From Phytophthora colocasiae (Eukaryota > Oomycota > Peronosporomycetes > Peronosporales > Peronosporaceae): a DNA stretch of 64,000 bases. Positions 48,540 to 59,191 of the stretch are shown one piece after another. The position numbers and the translations under genes were made by a program. The notes beneath the pieces were generated by a model. It was not told the DNA's origin, did no database searches, and saw nothing but the letters and a program-made list of their open reading frames with translations. Position 1 is the stretch's first letter, and every line of letters starts with the position of its first letter. The stretch spans positions 868,001-932,000 of the forward strand of contig JAGKQI010000099.1 in NCBI GenBank assembly GCA_018806915.1. The letters are read 5' to 3'.

Positions 48540-49678
48540 ATGATGTCAGCTCGTTTGGCGAAGCTCCTGCCGCTGGGCGCGGCCACAGGCGCCTCGTTCT
48601 TGGCATCGTGCTCCATATCTCGTGCGGATGCGTCTGCTTCCAGCCCCTCTATCCACATTCATTCCTACAGTGATGGCCACCAGCACCGCGCTACTCGAAT
48701 GATCATCGGAGATCCCGGTACGCTTTTTGACAACGTGGTACTATTTCATTTATCATAAGCTAAACTACTGCACAATCAGATGCGTTTGCTCGCAAGATGA
48801 AGAAGTTTAAGCAGGACGGGGCAGACCAATTACTGGTGATTGCCGATTTCGACCGGACCCTGACGCCATACTACAAGCAGAAGAGTGATCCGAAGGCCCC
48901 GCTAGAGCAGGAAAGCAGCAGCCACGGCCTGCTAATGACCAGTAGCGTGCTGAACCCGCGTGTATGTGCTGGTGAACAAGAACTCTTTGCGAAGTTTTAC
49001 CCTGTGGAGATGTCCCCGACTTTATCAGAGAGGGAGAAGCTGCCATTCATGGAGCAGTGGTGGAACAGTGCACACGCACTGCTCATTGAGTACAAGCTGA
49101 CCAAGGAGCAGGTGAATCAAGCAGTTGCTCTTGGTTCATTGAGCTTCCGCCAGGGCTTCCACCCGCTATTCAAACTGCTGCACGACCAGCAGATACCGAC
49201 GCTCGTCTTCTCTGCAGGACTGTACGACGTCATCCATGCAGCTTTGGAGCAAGAGTTTGCAGCTGAGAACAAGCGCAAGGGAGGTGACGCTGCAGAAAGG
49301 ACCAACGACCGTGCGTTCACGCCTAGCAACGTGCACGTGGTGTCTAATATGATGCGCTTCGACGATAAAGGAGTGATCGAAGGTTTCAATGGGAAAGTCA
49401 TCCACTCGCTCAACAAAACTGCTCAAGTGCTGCTTGATTCGCCACTCTGGAAGGACTCGGAGCTAAAGCGTCAGAACGTGCTGCTATTGGGAGACTCGAG
49501 AGGTGACGTCCATATGTGTAAAGGCTTGAACGCTGAGGAAATCATCCGCGTTGGTTTCCTTAACGTACATGTCGACGAGGCATTGGACGAGTATCTCGAA
49601 CTCTACGACGTCGTCTTCACTCATGACGCAAGTCTTGTCCCCGTTCAAATGCTGGTTGAACAGATCATCGCTGTGTAA
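48540..49678 (+). CDS. pyrimidine 5'-nucleotidase, UMPH-1/NT5C3 family, two exons
   Basis: Exons 48540-48717 and 48780-49678 give 358 residues. The 62-bp intron has normal GT-AG borders and sits at the same codon as intron 1 of the 4003 gene; introns 2 and 3 are absent. Motif I ADFDRTLTPYY holds D82 and D84. FSAGLYDVIHAALEQ, NVHVVSNMMRFDD, LLLGDSRGDVHM and the C-terminal VFTHDASLVPVQ follow the family pattern. The N-terminus (MMSARLAKLLPLGAATG, then ASFLASC) looks like a signal or mitochondrial targeting segment. An inserted Lys/Arg/Glu loop (NKRKGGDAAERTNDR) is not present in the 4003 protein. It should be catalytically competent. Confidence 0.88.
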
Positions 49679-49809
49679 GTTGAAGGGTACATACCTGCAG
49701 AGTATGTCTAGAATGTGATCCGAATGTAACTCAATTTGTAACGACCTTCGCGTCACAATCGTCTTCGCGATCCTCCCTACCGATACTAAAAGATCAATAA
49801 GTGCTCGCG

Positions 49810-50738
49810 ATGTCGTTTAATCTCGAGGCTCTGGACAAGGAAGCGCAGGTGCTACGCGCCGCTGTGGACGGAAAACAAGTGGCTGAAGCTACGAAGCTCC
49901 TCACACAGCTCAAGGTGCGTATCCTCCCGCAACTTTATAGTTAATTCTTTAATTATTAACACTTTTATTATACTGTTTAGATGGCTCTGACGACGCTTCC
50001 GGCGCTTCCTCCGTGCGGAATTGACTCCCCCACAGCCAAACAGGAGCTGCAACTTGCCCGTATGTGGCTCTTTCTCTCTCTAAATTAATACTAAAACAGT
50101 ACACTCACCCGTTTCTCCTCTTTGCAGGCCACGTACTGGAAAGCGCCTCTCTGCTGAGTATTCTCCGCGAAGACATGACGGCGTTCGAGCGTAGTATGAT
50201 CCAGCTCAAGGTCTACTACAGAAGTGGCTTGGAGCCATCACCACTGCATTATCCTATCTTAGGCACGAGATTGCTGCAACTGCTGGTGGAGAACCGCATG
50301 GCCGAATTCCACAACGAGCTAGAGCTGCTGCCTGAGCAGAGTCGTCAGGACCCCAACATCGCTTTCGCTGTCAAGCTGGAGCAATATCTGATGGAAGGGA
50401 CGTACAACAAAGTGCTGGAGTCACGCACCAACGTGCCTAACCCGTACTTCCCCTTCTTCCTGTCGCAACTACTGCAGACTGTGCGTGAGAACATCGCTGA
50501 CTGTGCTGAGGTGGCGTACCAGTGCCTGACGTTGGCGGATGCGCAGAAGATGCTCATTTTTGACTCTGCAGCTGAGCTCAGTACGTACATCCAGGAAGAC
50601 AAGTCCGAGTGGGTTGTGAGGGAAGGTCGAGTGTGGTTCAAGGCCCCCGAGAAATCGCTTGGCGCCTCGGACATCCCTTCTTTGAGACTAGTTGGCGAGA
50701 CTCTTGCGTACGCGACGGAACTGGATCGTATCGTATAA
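49810..50738 (+). CDS. RPN12: 26S proteasome lid subunit RPN12 (PSMD8)
   Basis: Three exons (49810-49914, 49981-50059, 50128-50738) with GT-AG introns of 66 and 68 bp give 264 residues, close to the yeast and plant protein. The core SASLLSILREDMTAFERS, IQLKVYYRSG, ELELLPEQSRQDPNIAFAVK and the C-terminal winged-helix-like part (VREGRVWFKAP) are typical of the RPN12/PSMD8 PCI-domain family. It acts in the proteasome regulatory lid. Spacing is tight: 131 bp after the nucleotidase and 139 bp before the convergent chromodomain gene. Confidence 0.93.
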
Positions 50739-50877
50739 GAGAAGGACACGACAACAAGAGCTCGTGCGACCCAAGAAATAATAGCTGTGCTATTGCCGCA
50801 AACCACGACGTTATTCACCCTTCAATTTGTACTTCTTCAATTCGTAACTCACTTGTTGTTCACCATTTTCACTCCAG

Positions 50878-52566
50878 CTACTGGTAGAAATACTTCTTCG
50901 CAACTTTCGTCTCTCGGCGCTTCTTTGAAGCAGGTGCGCCAAGAACCTTTTCCAACCAAACCTGCGTCTTACCCGGGAGCGTCGTCCGTGACTCCCAAAC
51001 TGGAGCCTCTTGGTTGATCCATTGGATCATGTAGATGACTTCCTTTTGCTGCGTCGTCACGTTTGTCACCTCTCTGCGTTCGTGAGCAGTTTTGATCTGA
51101 TACTGGCACGATCGCTTGGCGCGTTCGCGTTCCCGAAACATCTCAATAAGGCGTCGTGGGATGTTTTCGTCCGGCTCCCACGTTAACTCATCGTATCCTT
51201 CCCATTTCACGAGATATAGATCTGCTTCCTTCTGCCGGGGGCCGGCAGACATCAGTGCTCGCCCTTCCTTGACGCATAAGATCGCCTCAACAACGTACAC
51301 GTCCTCCTCGTTCAGATCGAACATATCTTGCTCAGCTGCATCATGGTCGTCATCAGTCGAGGAATCCTCTTCCTCCTCTTCCTCCTCTTCCTCCACTTCC
51401 TCCTCTTCTTCTTCGTCACTGTCATCCAATACGATAGCAGATGTAGAAGTCGCTCCTGGTTGAACGGATTCAGGCTTCTTCTCGTACGACAGGTACTTCG
51501 TCTCAGCTTCCCCTGAAACCACATCGTCCTCCCTAATCTTCGCCACAACTGCAGCTAGGTGGTCCCTAGAGGTTAACTGGGCATCAGCTCCTTCTTCTTT
51601 CATTGTATCATTCTCCTTCTTCTGCCTCTTTGGTGCCCTTGTAGCACGCTTCTTCGGCTTTTCTGGTGGAGGACTGTTTTCCAGCTCTGGTACGAATTCT
51701 GCTTCATCTGAATCCGAATACCCGCCATTATACTCTGGCTCCTCCTCCTCTTCTTCAGATTCATAAACCACTTCATCCTCATCCACAAATTGCTTCCGTC
51801 TTCGATCTGCCGTTGCCAACTTACGCTTATTGCGCTTTTCCACACGTAAAACATCGTCTAGTGACTCAGAAGAGGGTCTGCGACTCTGTTTCGACTGCTT
51901 CTTCTTCTTTTCCGGCGCGGAATTAATCTGGAACGTGGTCAGTAGCTCCATCAGCTCGGCCGACGTACCTGCGTTCTTGCCCTTGTCCAGCTCCAACCAC
52001 TTGGCAATGGCCTTGTACTTGTTCGTGCCGAACTCTACGTTCTGACACATCGCCAGTTTGCGCAGCTTCTTCAGCACAGACTTGTCATGTGAACTCATAT
52101 CCACCTCCTTCTTCACCTCTGCAGAGTTGCTCTCAAGCTTCGTCGCCTTAGGAGAGCTCGTCGTCTTTTTACGGGTTTTCTTCTCCGTTTTAGCACTTGG
52201 AAAGACATTTGCACTGCGTGGAGAGGCACTAGAGCTCCGACTCTTGCTTTTTTGCTTGGTTTTCTCCTTTATCTCCAGCTTTGTGTCTTTTTCTTTACTT
52301 TTTTTCTTCTTCTTAACTTCTTCACGACGTTTGCTCGTGCTTTTGGCCTTCTCTTTACGACGTTGCAACATTAATTTACGCTTGTCGAAGGCCTCTGTGA
52401 CTTGGACCCACGTGGTGGCCAGCGACTGCTTCTCCGTCTGCAACTGGAGCGAATCTGGAAGTGGCGGCGCTTCCAGCAACAGTTTGGCCAGCACGTGGTC
52501 CATCCCCAGGTGCATCTTGCCGAATAGCTCCAGCTGCTTGGAGCGCATCGGCGCGTCCTGCGTCAT
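50878..52566 (-). CDS. chromodomain protein with long charged linker
   Basis: I chose the ATG giving MTQDAPMRSKQLELF (562 residues); the frame is open 18 codons further but without ATG. The N-terminal part holds a helical region and a Lys-rich low-complexity tract (KKKKKSKEKD). A compact helical segment (KLRKLAMCQNVEFGTNKYKA) follows, then basic and acidic blocks including a run of more than 15 Asp/Glu. Near the C-terminus is a chromodomain: VYVVEAILCVKEG, ADLYLVKWEGYDELTWEPDENI. A second WESR-containing segment could be a degenerate chromo-like fold. Such proteins usually read methylated histone tails. Single exon; target unknown. Confidence 0.85.
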   Translation of the reverse strand: MTQDAPMRSKQLELFGKMHLGMDHVLAKLLLEAPPLPDSLQLQTEKQSLATTWVQVTEAFDKRKLMLQRRKEKAKSTSKRREEVKKKKKSKEKDTKLEIKEKTKQKSKSRSSSASPRSANVFPSAKTEKKTRKKTTSSPKATKLESNSAEVKKEVDMSSHDKSVLKKLRKLAMCQNVEFGTNKYKAIAKWLELDKGKNAGTSAELMELLTTFQINSAPEKKKKQSKQSRRPSSESLDDVLRVEKRNKRKLATADRRRKQFVDEDEVVYESEEEEEEPEYNGGYSDSDEAEFVPELENSPPPEKPKKRATRAPKRQKKENDTMKEEGADAQLTSRDHLAAVVAKIREDDVVSGEAETKYLSYEKKPESVQPGATSTSAIVLDDSDEEEEEEVEEEEEEEEEDSSTDDDHDAAEQDMFDLNEEDVYVVEAILCVKEGRALMSAGPRQKEADLYLVKWEGYDELTWEPDENIPRRLIEMFRERERAKRSCQYQIKTAHERREVTNVTTQQKEVIYMIQWINQEAPVWESRTTLPGKTQVWLEKVLGAPASKKRRETKVAKKYFYQ

Positions 52567-53653
52567 GGAGAGGCGGCGGATCAACGTCTTGGATGGAGAG
52601 AGAGAGAGGGCGAGGCTCAAAGGTCTCGGACAGCTATGCGCGCTCTTCCTTAGTGATTGGGAAAATGTATGGATAGAGAGTACATCAAGTTTTTTAGTTT
52701 TTTATTATAATACCATAACGGTATCATTTATTAGCAGAGATGCTTTTTGTACTAATACTAAGGTAAAAAATCAAATATGGGCCGAGATAAAAGATGCTCG
52801 AATTACTCGGCATCTACTTATGCGTTGACAAAAAGTGAGACAGTTTCTGAAACTTCGCAAACCAGAGATTTTTTCTCGATTTTTTGTAGTAGCAGACCAA
52901 TGAAATTAAGCACATGCTCGTGGAGAAGAAAAAAATCGACTTAATCAGTTTACGGCCGAATTTAGTCTTGCTTTCAGTATTGAAAGCGCTGAGTGAGTGT
53001 CATTTTTGTGACCATTTGAGGTTTGGGTTATTCGACCTTCACCTTTTATATTTCTACTTGTGATCAAGTTTCGACGGAAATTAACTTACGGAGGTCCAGT
53101 GGCAGGCCAACAATTGAAGCCCCTGCCGAAGAAGACGACAAAGCGTAAACGAGTCGCAGTTGGGGGGAGGCTGTTTACCCATGAAGTGCTCCAGGAACTT
53201 GCTGAGGCTGGCAGCAAAAAACCAAGTCGTCTAAGAAAGCTGTTACTACAACTGCAGGTAAAGGTGTAGAAGAGTACTTAGTACATGTAGCGCATATCAC
53301 TTGTTCAGCTGTATTCTAAACAACAAAATGTTAGTCGAGTGTCTGGCACAGTGAGGTTGAATAGATGCTTTACTTACCAAATCAGTGCGGAGAATTAACG
53401 GGACTTGAACCCGCGACAACCCTGCTCCCATAATGTGCCCTCAATAAGCTCGCCGCCAACCATGTAGGCGACTGATCTGTCATCGCCTGGAGCCGCGCCA
53501 AATTTACAAATTTAATTCTTGAAGGTATTCGTATTTAGTGTGTTTTAGCCAATAAAGTACTTGCTCTGTGAAAAACTTCACGTGATTGGCAGTTAAAATA
53601 CGACCTTAAAATGGTTGATGGCCCTAAATTGATGATTTACCTTACGTATTCCT
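52567..53653. other. 1.1-kb spacer with no confirmed gene
   Basis: Holds the chromodomain promoter and the 3' side of the NTF2-like gene. A 69-codon basic frame (53060-53269) lacks an ATG start and family features, so I do not call it. A tRNA-like block lies at 53385-53495. Confidence 0.45.
53385..53495 (-). repeat. tRNA-derived repeat or tRNA pseudogene (SINE-like)
   Basis: On the minus strand GCGGGTTCAAGTCCCGT contains a perfect pol III B box (GGTTCAAGTCC) with a T-arm-like stem. About 60 bases earlier TACATGGTTGGCGGCGAGC loosely resembles an A box/D arm. A 7-bp acceptor stem cannot be formed with the expected partner, so a working tRNA is unlikely. A tRNA-derived SINE of the kind known in Phytophthora is the best reading. 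Confidence 0.38.
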
Positions 53654-54067
53654 TTAGGCCTTGCCGGTGTGGATGTTGGAGATGTGGCCCTCATCGTCGA
53701 AGGAAAAGGTCGACTTGACTGAAATTGGGATGTAAAAGATCTTGACGACACCACGTACAACCACGTGCTCGTCGTCTCCATCTTCGATGGCTGGTGGTTC
53801 CCATTTGCCTTCGATTTTGGTCTTTTCGAGATACTGTTGGAACTGCTCCTTGCCCTTGTAGCTGCCGTCTCGTTGACTGTAGAATTGGATGTCGTCACTC
53901 ACGAGCTGCAGCGTCTCCTTTGTGCGTTTCTCGAGACGTAACGCCACGTACTGCTTGACGATGTCCACGTGCTCTTGCGTGACGACGGAGGCGATACCCA
54001 TAACTGGTTTTTGTATGTTGGAACTTGAGTGTGTGAGGAAGGCTGCAAATTGAGAAGTGAACGACAT
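53654..54067 (-). CDS. NTF2/SnoaL-like small protein
   Basis: The 137-residue protein has a helical start (VTQEHVDIVKQYVALRLEKR), then DDIQFYSQRDGSYKGKEQFQQYL and strands ending FSFDDEGHISNIHTG. This helix-then-curved-sheet pattern is that of NTF2-like/SnoaL-like domains, which serve as enzymes, ligand binders or adaptors. No specific function can be assigned. A second possible start is M23 (MGIASVV), which would give just the domain. It is divergent from the transporter gene at 54543, with a 475-bp shared upstream region. Confidence 0.7.
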   Translation of the reverse strand: MSFTSQFAAFLTHSSSNIQKPVMGIASVVTQEHVDIVKQYVALRLEKRTKETLQLVSDDIQFYSQRDGSYKGKEQFQQYLEKTKIEGKWEPPAIEDGDDEHVVVRGVVKIFYIPISVKSTFSFDDEGHISNIHTGKA

Positions 54068-54542
54068 CGCCAGTAAAGCGGACCAGGCTCGTAGTGGTCC
54101 TCTCTTCCTTGAACTTGAGCAAGCTTACAGCTACATCTACCGACAGATATCGGAGACTTTCGTTTAAAAGCACCTCCTTCCATCGGATTAGTCCACCTTC
54201 GACAACTTCAAAACGTTTTGCCAGGCAAGGGTTGTCATGCCCTAAAGCGATGGACTCTACTCGCAAGAGAGTCTTCTAAGAATCTCCATCCATTGGACCG
54301 TTGCCGATCAGTTTTTTAATTTCTCGACAACTTCAACTAGACCCCACTGACAACCGTACTGTATCATATTAAACTCTCTCCTTCATGCTCTTCTTGAGCT
54401 TCTCCACGTCGGACTTTAACAATAAAAATCTTTCGACAGCAGGACATCCATCTGCCATGATCAAGCCAGGGGAACAGTGTCTCGTACTTAGCCGAATGTC
54501 TCCATTCCACAGCTCTCTTCACAACGTCACTACTGTACCAAA
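54068..54542. promoter_or_regulatory. shared upstream region of two divergent genes
   Basis: 475 bp without a convincing gene; it must contain the promoters of the NTF2-like gene and the amino-acid transporter. I could not place an initiator with confidence. Confidence 0.4.
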
Positions 54543-56167
54543 ATGGCTACGTCATCTGTCCCCGTGCCGGCGCTACAGGAGCGCAACCTCGAGACTGTGG
54601 ACCTCGACAGTCAAGCCGATACGTGCTCCACCACCTCCAGTTTTAGTGTGCGCGTTGGTGGTGAGGAGAACGCAGTACCGAAGCGACTGGACAGTCTGGA
54701 ACTTCATGAACATGCAGAGGAGGCGCTACATCTCACGTCGTACGTTAATTTGCATAAATGTACTGACTTCTTTACATTTTCTGACTTAGTTCGATATATT
54801 TGCAGAGATCTCAAGAGTTTTAGCAATATTTGTATTGCTTTTCTAGGCTCGGGAGTACTGGGTCTTCCCTACGCTTTTCGAAAATGTGGCATCTTGGTAC
54901 GTACAACAAGTTTTTAGGATTTTATCACTCAGAATGCTGAATAGGATATTTACTGTCTAGATCGGTCTGGTGACGCTGATCGGAGTTGCTGCAGTGAGTA
55001 CGTACGCTATGATGTTGGTGGTACAGTGCAAGTACAAGCTCAAGCAACAGGGCAAGAGCATTACCAAGTATGGAGAAATCGGGTACTTCGCCATGGGTCC
55101 TATTGGCTCTGTGATTGTGAATACGGCGCTCGTGATCTCGCAGACCGGCTTCTCTATTGCCTGTAAGACTTTCATTCGGTTGTTTTTCCTACATTTCTGA
55201 TGACTTTCTAATTGTTTTTTGTTTTTCAAAGATCTCATTTTTATAGCGTCCAATGCGCACAAGTTTCTGGACGTATCCAAGGCGCTCGTTGTATCTGTGT
55301 GTGTACCTCCACTTATCGGGTTCTCGTTGCTCAAGCATATGAAGGATTTGGCCTACGTGGCTTTACTGGCCGATTTCATGTGCATTCTCGGACTTCTGGT
55401 GGTGCTCAACATTGATTTGAGCTACATGGACATCGATCACGACGATATTGAGGCTATAGGCGTCGTGTCGGCTATTCCGTTCTTCTTCGGTGTGGCCAGC
55501 TATTGTTTCGAAGGGGTAGGAATGGTGCTGCCATTGGAGAACTCGATGCAGAACAAGCAGAACTTCAAGCCGATTTTAGTCAGTACTGTAGTGATCATCA
55601 CGTCACTGTACGCTACATTCGGTATCTGCGGGTATCTCGCTTTTGGTGACAGCACAAATGCAGTGATCACTCTCAACTTCGAAGGTAGCGGCGGTTTGGT
55701 GACGCTCGTCAAGGTTTTCCTGTGCTTGGGGCTCTTCTTCACATACCCGGTGATGTTGTTCCCAGTCTTTGAGGTGCTGCAGCCAATGATGGCGTGCGGT
55801 AACAAGCTTGAAAATCCTGTAACAACCCAGAAGAAGGGTGTCGTATTACGCGCTGGTATTGTGCTGCTCAGTGCGGTGATCGCTGCTGGAGTACCAGGTA
55901 CGGAAACGTACTGTCGGGTCAGCAAACGATTCACACCTCACACTTCTTGTATCTACAGATTTCGGTCGGTTTATTTCGTTCATCGGCTCCACGTGCTGCT
56001 CGTTGCTAGCTTTTATCCTGCCAGCATTTTTCCACTTGCGTCTCTTTAGCGATGAACTAGCAACGTGCGGAAACCGGTTGCACCAGCTTTTCCTGTGTGC
56101 GATGATGCTTTTGGGTTGTGCCATGTTAGGTGCTGGTGTCTTCGAAGCGATTGAAAGTGTACTCTAG
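54543..56167 (+). CDS. AAAP-family amino-acid/auxin permease-like transporter
   Basis: Five exons (54543-54739, 54806-54896, 54961-55162, 55232-55897, 55959-56167) join in phase to 454 residues. A polar N-terminus of about 65 residues leads into the AAAP hallmark FLGSGVLGLPYAFRKCG. Further membrane segments follow, including PFFFGVASYCFEGVGMVLPLE and the conserved TLYATFGICGYLAFGD-like region. The family moves neutral or cationic amino acids with protons across plasma or vacuolar membranes. Intron 1 (66 bp) is in frame and lacks stops, so retention would insert 22 residues just before the first membrane helix. The 3' end converges on the sulfatase-fold gene with an 87-bp gap. Confidence 0.9.
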
Positions 56168-56254
56168 ATCTCAACCGCTACTATGCTTATTTACTCATTC
56201 AAAAACGCCAAAAACATAGATAAAATGTCATTAATGTTACCTACGTTCAATGTT

Positions 56255-58846
56255 CTAACACTCAGCAGCAAGTAAACACTTGCCTTCCCATCGTTTGGTG
56301 TAGTACGAATTGATTCTTCGTCCAGCGTCACGCCAATTGATCCATTCGGCGCGTTCTTCATCCGTTAAAGTAGGCAGAAGGTCCTTCTCCATGTCGTGGT
56401 CCGTATCGGGATTGTGCAGCAGCATCGACTCCGTCACCTTATCGTACCGCAAACGCTCGTGTCCTCGCACCACCGACATCTTCCGAGTCGGGTTGTTGCT
56501 GTACACAATTCGTTCACCGAATTTGATCTTCCGCTTGAGTGATCGTCCAACTCCGTCCTGCTCGAAACCTCCTTCCGGTACTCCAGTGATGTCTGCTAGG
56601 GTATTCAGGATATCGTACTGCTCCGTGGCGTCGTCCATGACCATCCCCACAGCTTTTCCCAGTCGACCTTCAGCCACAATTGCACCAGCCACTCGAGTAG
56701 CAGACACATCACGATCTTCAGGGACGTCATTACCGAACTCCGGGCCTTGTCCGTGGTCGCCAGAGATCACAACGATCGTGTCTTCGAGGATTCCAGCTTC
56801 AGCCATCCGATCCATGAATTTACCAAACTCCATGTCGGTGAAGTACCGGATCTCGAGGTAGTTCTTGATGTTGTCAGCGTACTTTTGACCCTTGTACAAG
56901 GCGGAGAAGTCAGGTTTCTTTGCCTCGTCGTACCATTTCGGTCGTTGTTTGTAGTTTACGTGGCTGGAGATCGTGTAGTGCGTCAGGAAAAGCGGTTTCT
57001 TGGCTTCTCCCTTGGCTACACGAGCAGATTGTTCCTTCGTTTTATTCACGAACAGATCACCAAGTAGCTGGAAACTCAAGTCATCGTGTACGCCCCAGTT
57101 AAGTGCACGGTGTTCCGGTCCTTTCCAGTCTCCAGGTTTGATTCCTAAGTCGCTTTGGGCGAGTTTCATCATTTCATTCCGACTCCAAACAGTGTCGAAG
57201 CCGTGAGTAGGCAGGAAAGCGTCCCAACTGTCGTAGTTCGTTCTACACCCAGTAGTGAAGAACGTCTCGTACCCTTTAGCCGTGAAGAGCTGTGGGAGAC
57301 CGGACAAGTTCGTTTCGCGTTGTCCTCCAGTCATTCCAGACTTGGTAACGTGGTCGTACGGAAGCTGGCCGAACAGTAAACTCTCCACGGATCTACTTGT
57401 TCTCCAACTGGACCAGTAGTTCCGTAGAGCGATACCCCGCTTCGCCCACCTGTCGAAATTGGGGGTAATAGTCATGTTACTTCCCTTGAAGAGGTTGGAC
57501 GGATCTTCTTCCCCTACGAGGTAGTGCGAATCATGGAAACGGAAGGATTCGATCACCAGGAGGAGAACATTTGGAGGATCTTTCTGGTCCACGTCGACGT
57601 CAAACGCAAGTTTTCCTTGGAATCCGGTAGTACGGCGGTAGAGCGTGTCATTTCCGAACAACTCGTGGTTCTCCGTCGCGTGGTGGATGTATGTTTCGAC
57701 CCACGGGAGATTGCTGTCGTCCAGAGAGGACGTACTACCATCGACATTCGGCTGAAAAGCGTGGCCGAACAGCTCGTTAACTGTCGTGTTCAGTGCTGAA
57801 TACGAGATGAGCGGCGAACAAGCACAGCTTATAGCGACGACCACCATCGGGAAGAGAATTAGACCGGTACAAGCGATCATTCCTCGCTGAAGAAGCTGGC
57901 GTTTGTCCATTCTACTGGGTTTCTCTTTGTTCAGAGGCAAACACTGAGTAGTATCGTTGTCGTCATCCACAGAGGCCATTGTCTCCACTTCAGAGCGCTC
58001 AGAAGCGTCGTTAATATCGACAGTCACGTACTTGGAGTCTTTTTCTTCCGTCTGATCCTTTTCCTTCTCTTTCAACTCCGTTTCTTCGGTAACTGGAAGT
58101 TCTTGAACATCATTGGAGCTTTGTTGATTCTTGGTACTACCAGTCAGACGTAAGATATCGTAAGCGTACAAACCTCCAAGTGACAAAGCTATCTGGGTCG
58201 GGTTCCACCTTGCAAGATCAGCCCATGGAGCTCTCGTACGCACGATAGCAAACGTCGTAGCTGCTAAGACAAGAGCTGAGGCATTCACACAGGCGTCAGT
58301 GATCTCTTGGCTTGAGACTTCGAACGAACTGGCATTGTCCTTCTCCTGAATCGCCATCACAATGATGTCAAAGGTGAATCGCATACCCCTCAACCTCACA
58401 ATGAGCACATCCGCCACTACTGGGATAGTGAAAAGCACGAAGAGAAGCCACGAGACGGAGAACGATAAAAACTTGCCACCAACTCGAACAGCAACTCTCG
58501 AGGTGAAGTTTCTAGCAACAACCGGTTTAAACTTGTCGAATAGCCACAAAACGCAGGCGAAATACGTGACGCAGACGACGTCTTCCAAGAACCCGAGCGT
58601 CAAGGCTCCAAGCACGACTCCAAGAGTAGCATCGTCCGCAGTAGCGTACATGGAGATCAGTGCATTAAGTGCAACACAGCGGTAGACAAAGAGGAAGAAA
58701 AGGGTGAAAGTGTAGACGAACGCCCAACCGAGCCACGGGTAGTCCTTCTCCACGAACTGTCGATAAATCTCTTGCAGTCGACTCCATCTCAACTTGGAGA
58801 CGATTTCGTTCTCTTCCGACGTAGGTGGTTTGTCACTTAGTGCCAT
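56255..58846 (-). CDS. membrane sulfatase-fold protein (LtaS/phosphoglycerol-transferase-like)
   Basis: The 863-residue single-exon protein has about five or six membrane segments in the first third, an acidic loop (about 230-310), then one more membrane segment. The large sulfatase/alkaline-phosphatase-fold domain that follows has NVLLLVIESFRFHD, a nucleophile region SSWRTSRSVESLLFG, FFTTGCRTNYDSWD, a GDHGQGPEFG metal site and LTHYTISSHVN. This layout matches bacterial LtaS/OpgB-like phosphoglycerol transferases and eukaryotic relatives rather than soluble sulfatases. Substrate unknown; a role in membrane lipid or glycan head-group transfer is likely. Confidence 0.85.
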   Translation of the reverse strand: MALSDKPPTSEENEIVSKLRWSRLQEIYRQFVEKDYPWLGWAFVYTFTLFFLFVYRCVALNALISMYATADDATLGVVLGALTLGFLEDVVCVTYFACVLWLFDKFKPVVARNFTSRVAVRVGGKFLSFSVSWLLFVLFTIPVVADVLIVRLRGMRFTFDIIVMAIQEKDNASSFEVSSQEITDACVNASALVLAATTFAIVRTRAPWADLARWNPTQIALSLGGLYAYDILRLTGSTKNQQSSNDVQELPVTEETELKEKEKDQTEEKDSKYVTVDINDASERSEVETMASVDDDNDTTQCLPLNKEKPSRMDKRQLLQRGMIACTGLILFPMVVVAISCACSPLISYSALNTTVNELFGHAFQPNVDGSTSSLDDSNLPWVETYIHHATENHELFGNDTLYRRTTGFQGKLAFDVDVDQKDPPNVLLLVIESFRFHDSHYLVGEEDPSNLFKGSNMTITPNFDRWAKRGIALRNYWSSWRTSRSVESLLFGQLPYDHVTKSGMTGGQRETNLSGLPQLFTAKGYETFFTTGCRTNYDSWDAFLPTHGFDTVWSRNEMMKLAQSDLGIKPGDWKGPEHRALNWGVHDDLSFQLLGDLFVNKTKEQSARVAKGEAKKPLFLTHYTISSHVNYKQRPKWYDEAKKPDFSALYKGQKYADNIKNYLEIRYFTDMEFGKFMDRMAEAGILEDTIVVISGDHGQGPEFGNDVPEDRDVSATRVAGAIVAEGRLGKAVGMVMDDATEQYDILNTLADITGVPEGGFEQDGVGRSLKRKIKFGERIVYSNNPTRKMSVVRGHERLRYDKVTESMLLHNPDTDHDMEKDLLPTLTDEERAEWINWRDAGRRINSYYTKRWEGKCLLAAEC

Positions 58847-59191
58847 TGTCGAATGTGGTACTGTACTATGTAGTACACTACTAATTCAGGGTTGGGGGGG
58901 GGGCAAACACGGCTCACCACACACTGACGCGGACGAAAGCAAAGTGAACTGCATCGACAGTCGTCGGGTTGCTGGGAAAATCTCCATCTTCCGATGGTGA
59001 GGCAGTTCCCAAGATAAAGAAATTTGCCACCTATACCTTGCGGTAGACACGCCAAAAGTTTATGACAACCATCCGGTTGTTTAGCGTCTGTAATCCCTCT
59101 CGAACAGCAAACTCAGCTGACGTTTTTCCGGTGCAAATACCGGTAAGGTTCCTTCTGATCCCAAATGCCTATATTAAAAGTGATGCCTATT
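58847..59191. promoter_or_regulatory. spacer upstream of the sulfatase-fold gene
   Basis: 345 bp with a G run (58897-58906) and a GTACTGTACTATGTAGTACA near-palindrome just upstream of the ATG. It contains the promoter of the sulfatase-fold gene and the 3' end of the next gene. No further gene seen. Confidence 0.4.

Noticed and set aside
51118..51463. Ser-rich plus-strand ORF opposite the chromodomain acidic run
   Set aside because: It is the complement of the Glu/Asp repeat (TCC/TCT codons), not an independent gene.
52567..52620. Upstream extension of the chromodomain gene
   Set aside because: The 18 extra codons begin without ATG and are low-complexity Ser/Leu from a CTCTCT repeat.
53060..53269. 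Small basic ORF
   Set aside because: No ATG, no family resemblance, isolated in a spacer; could be a fragment but there is not enough to support it.
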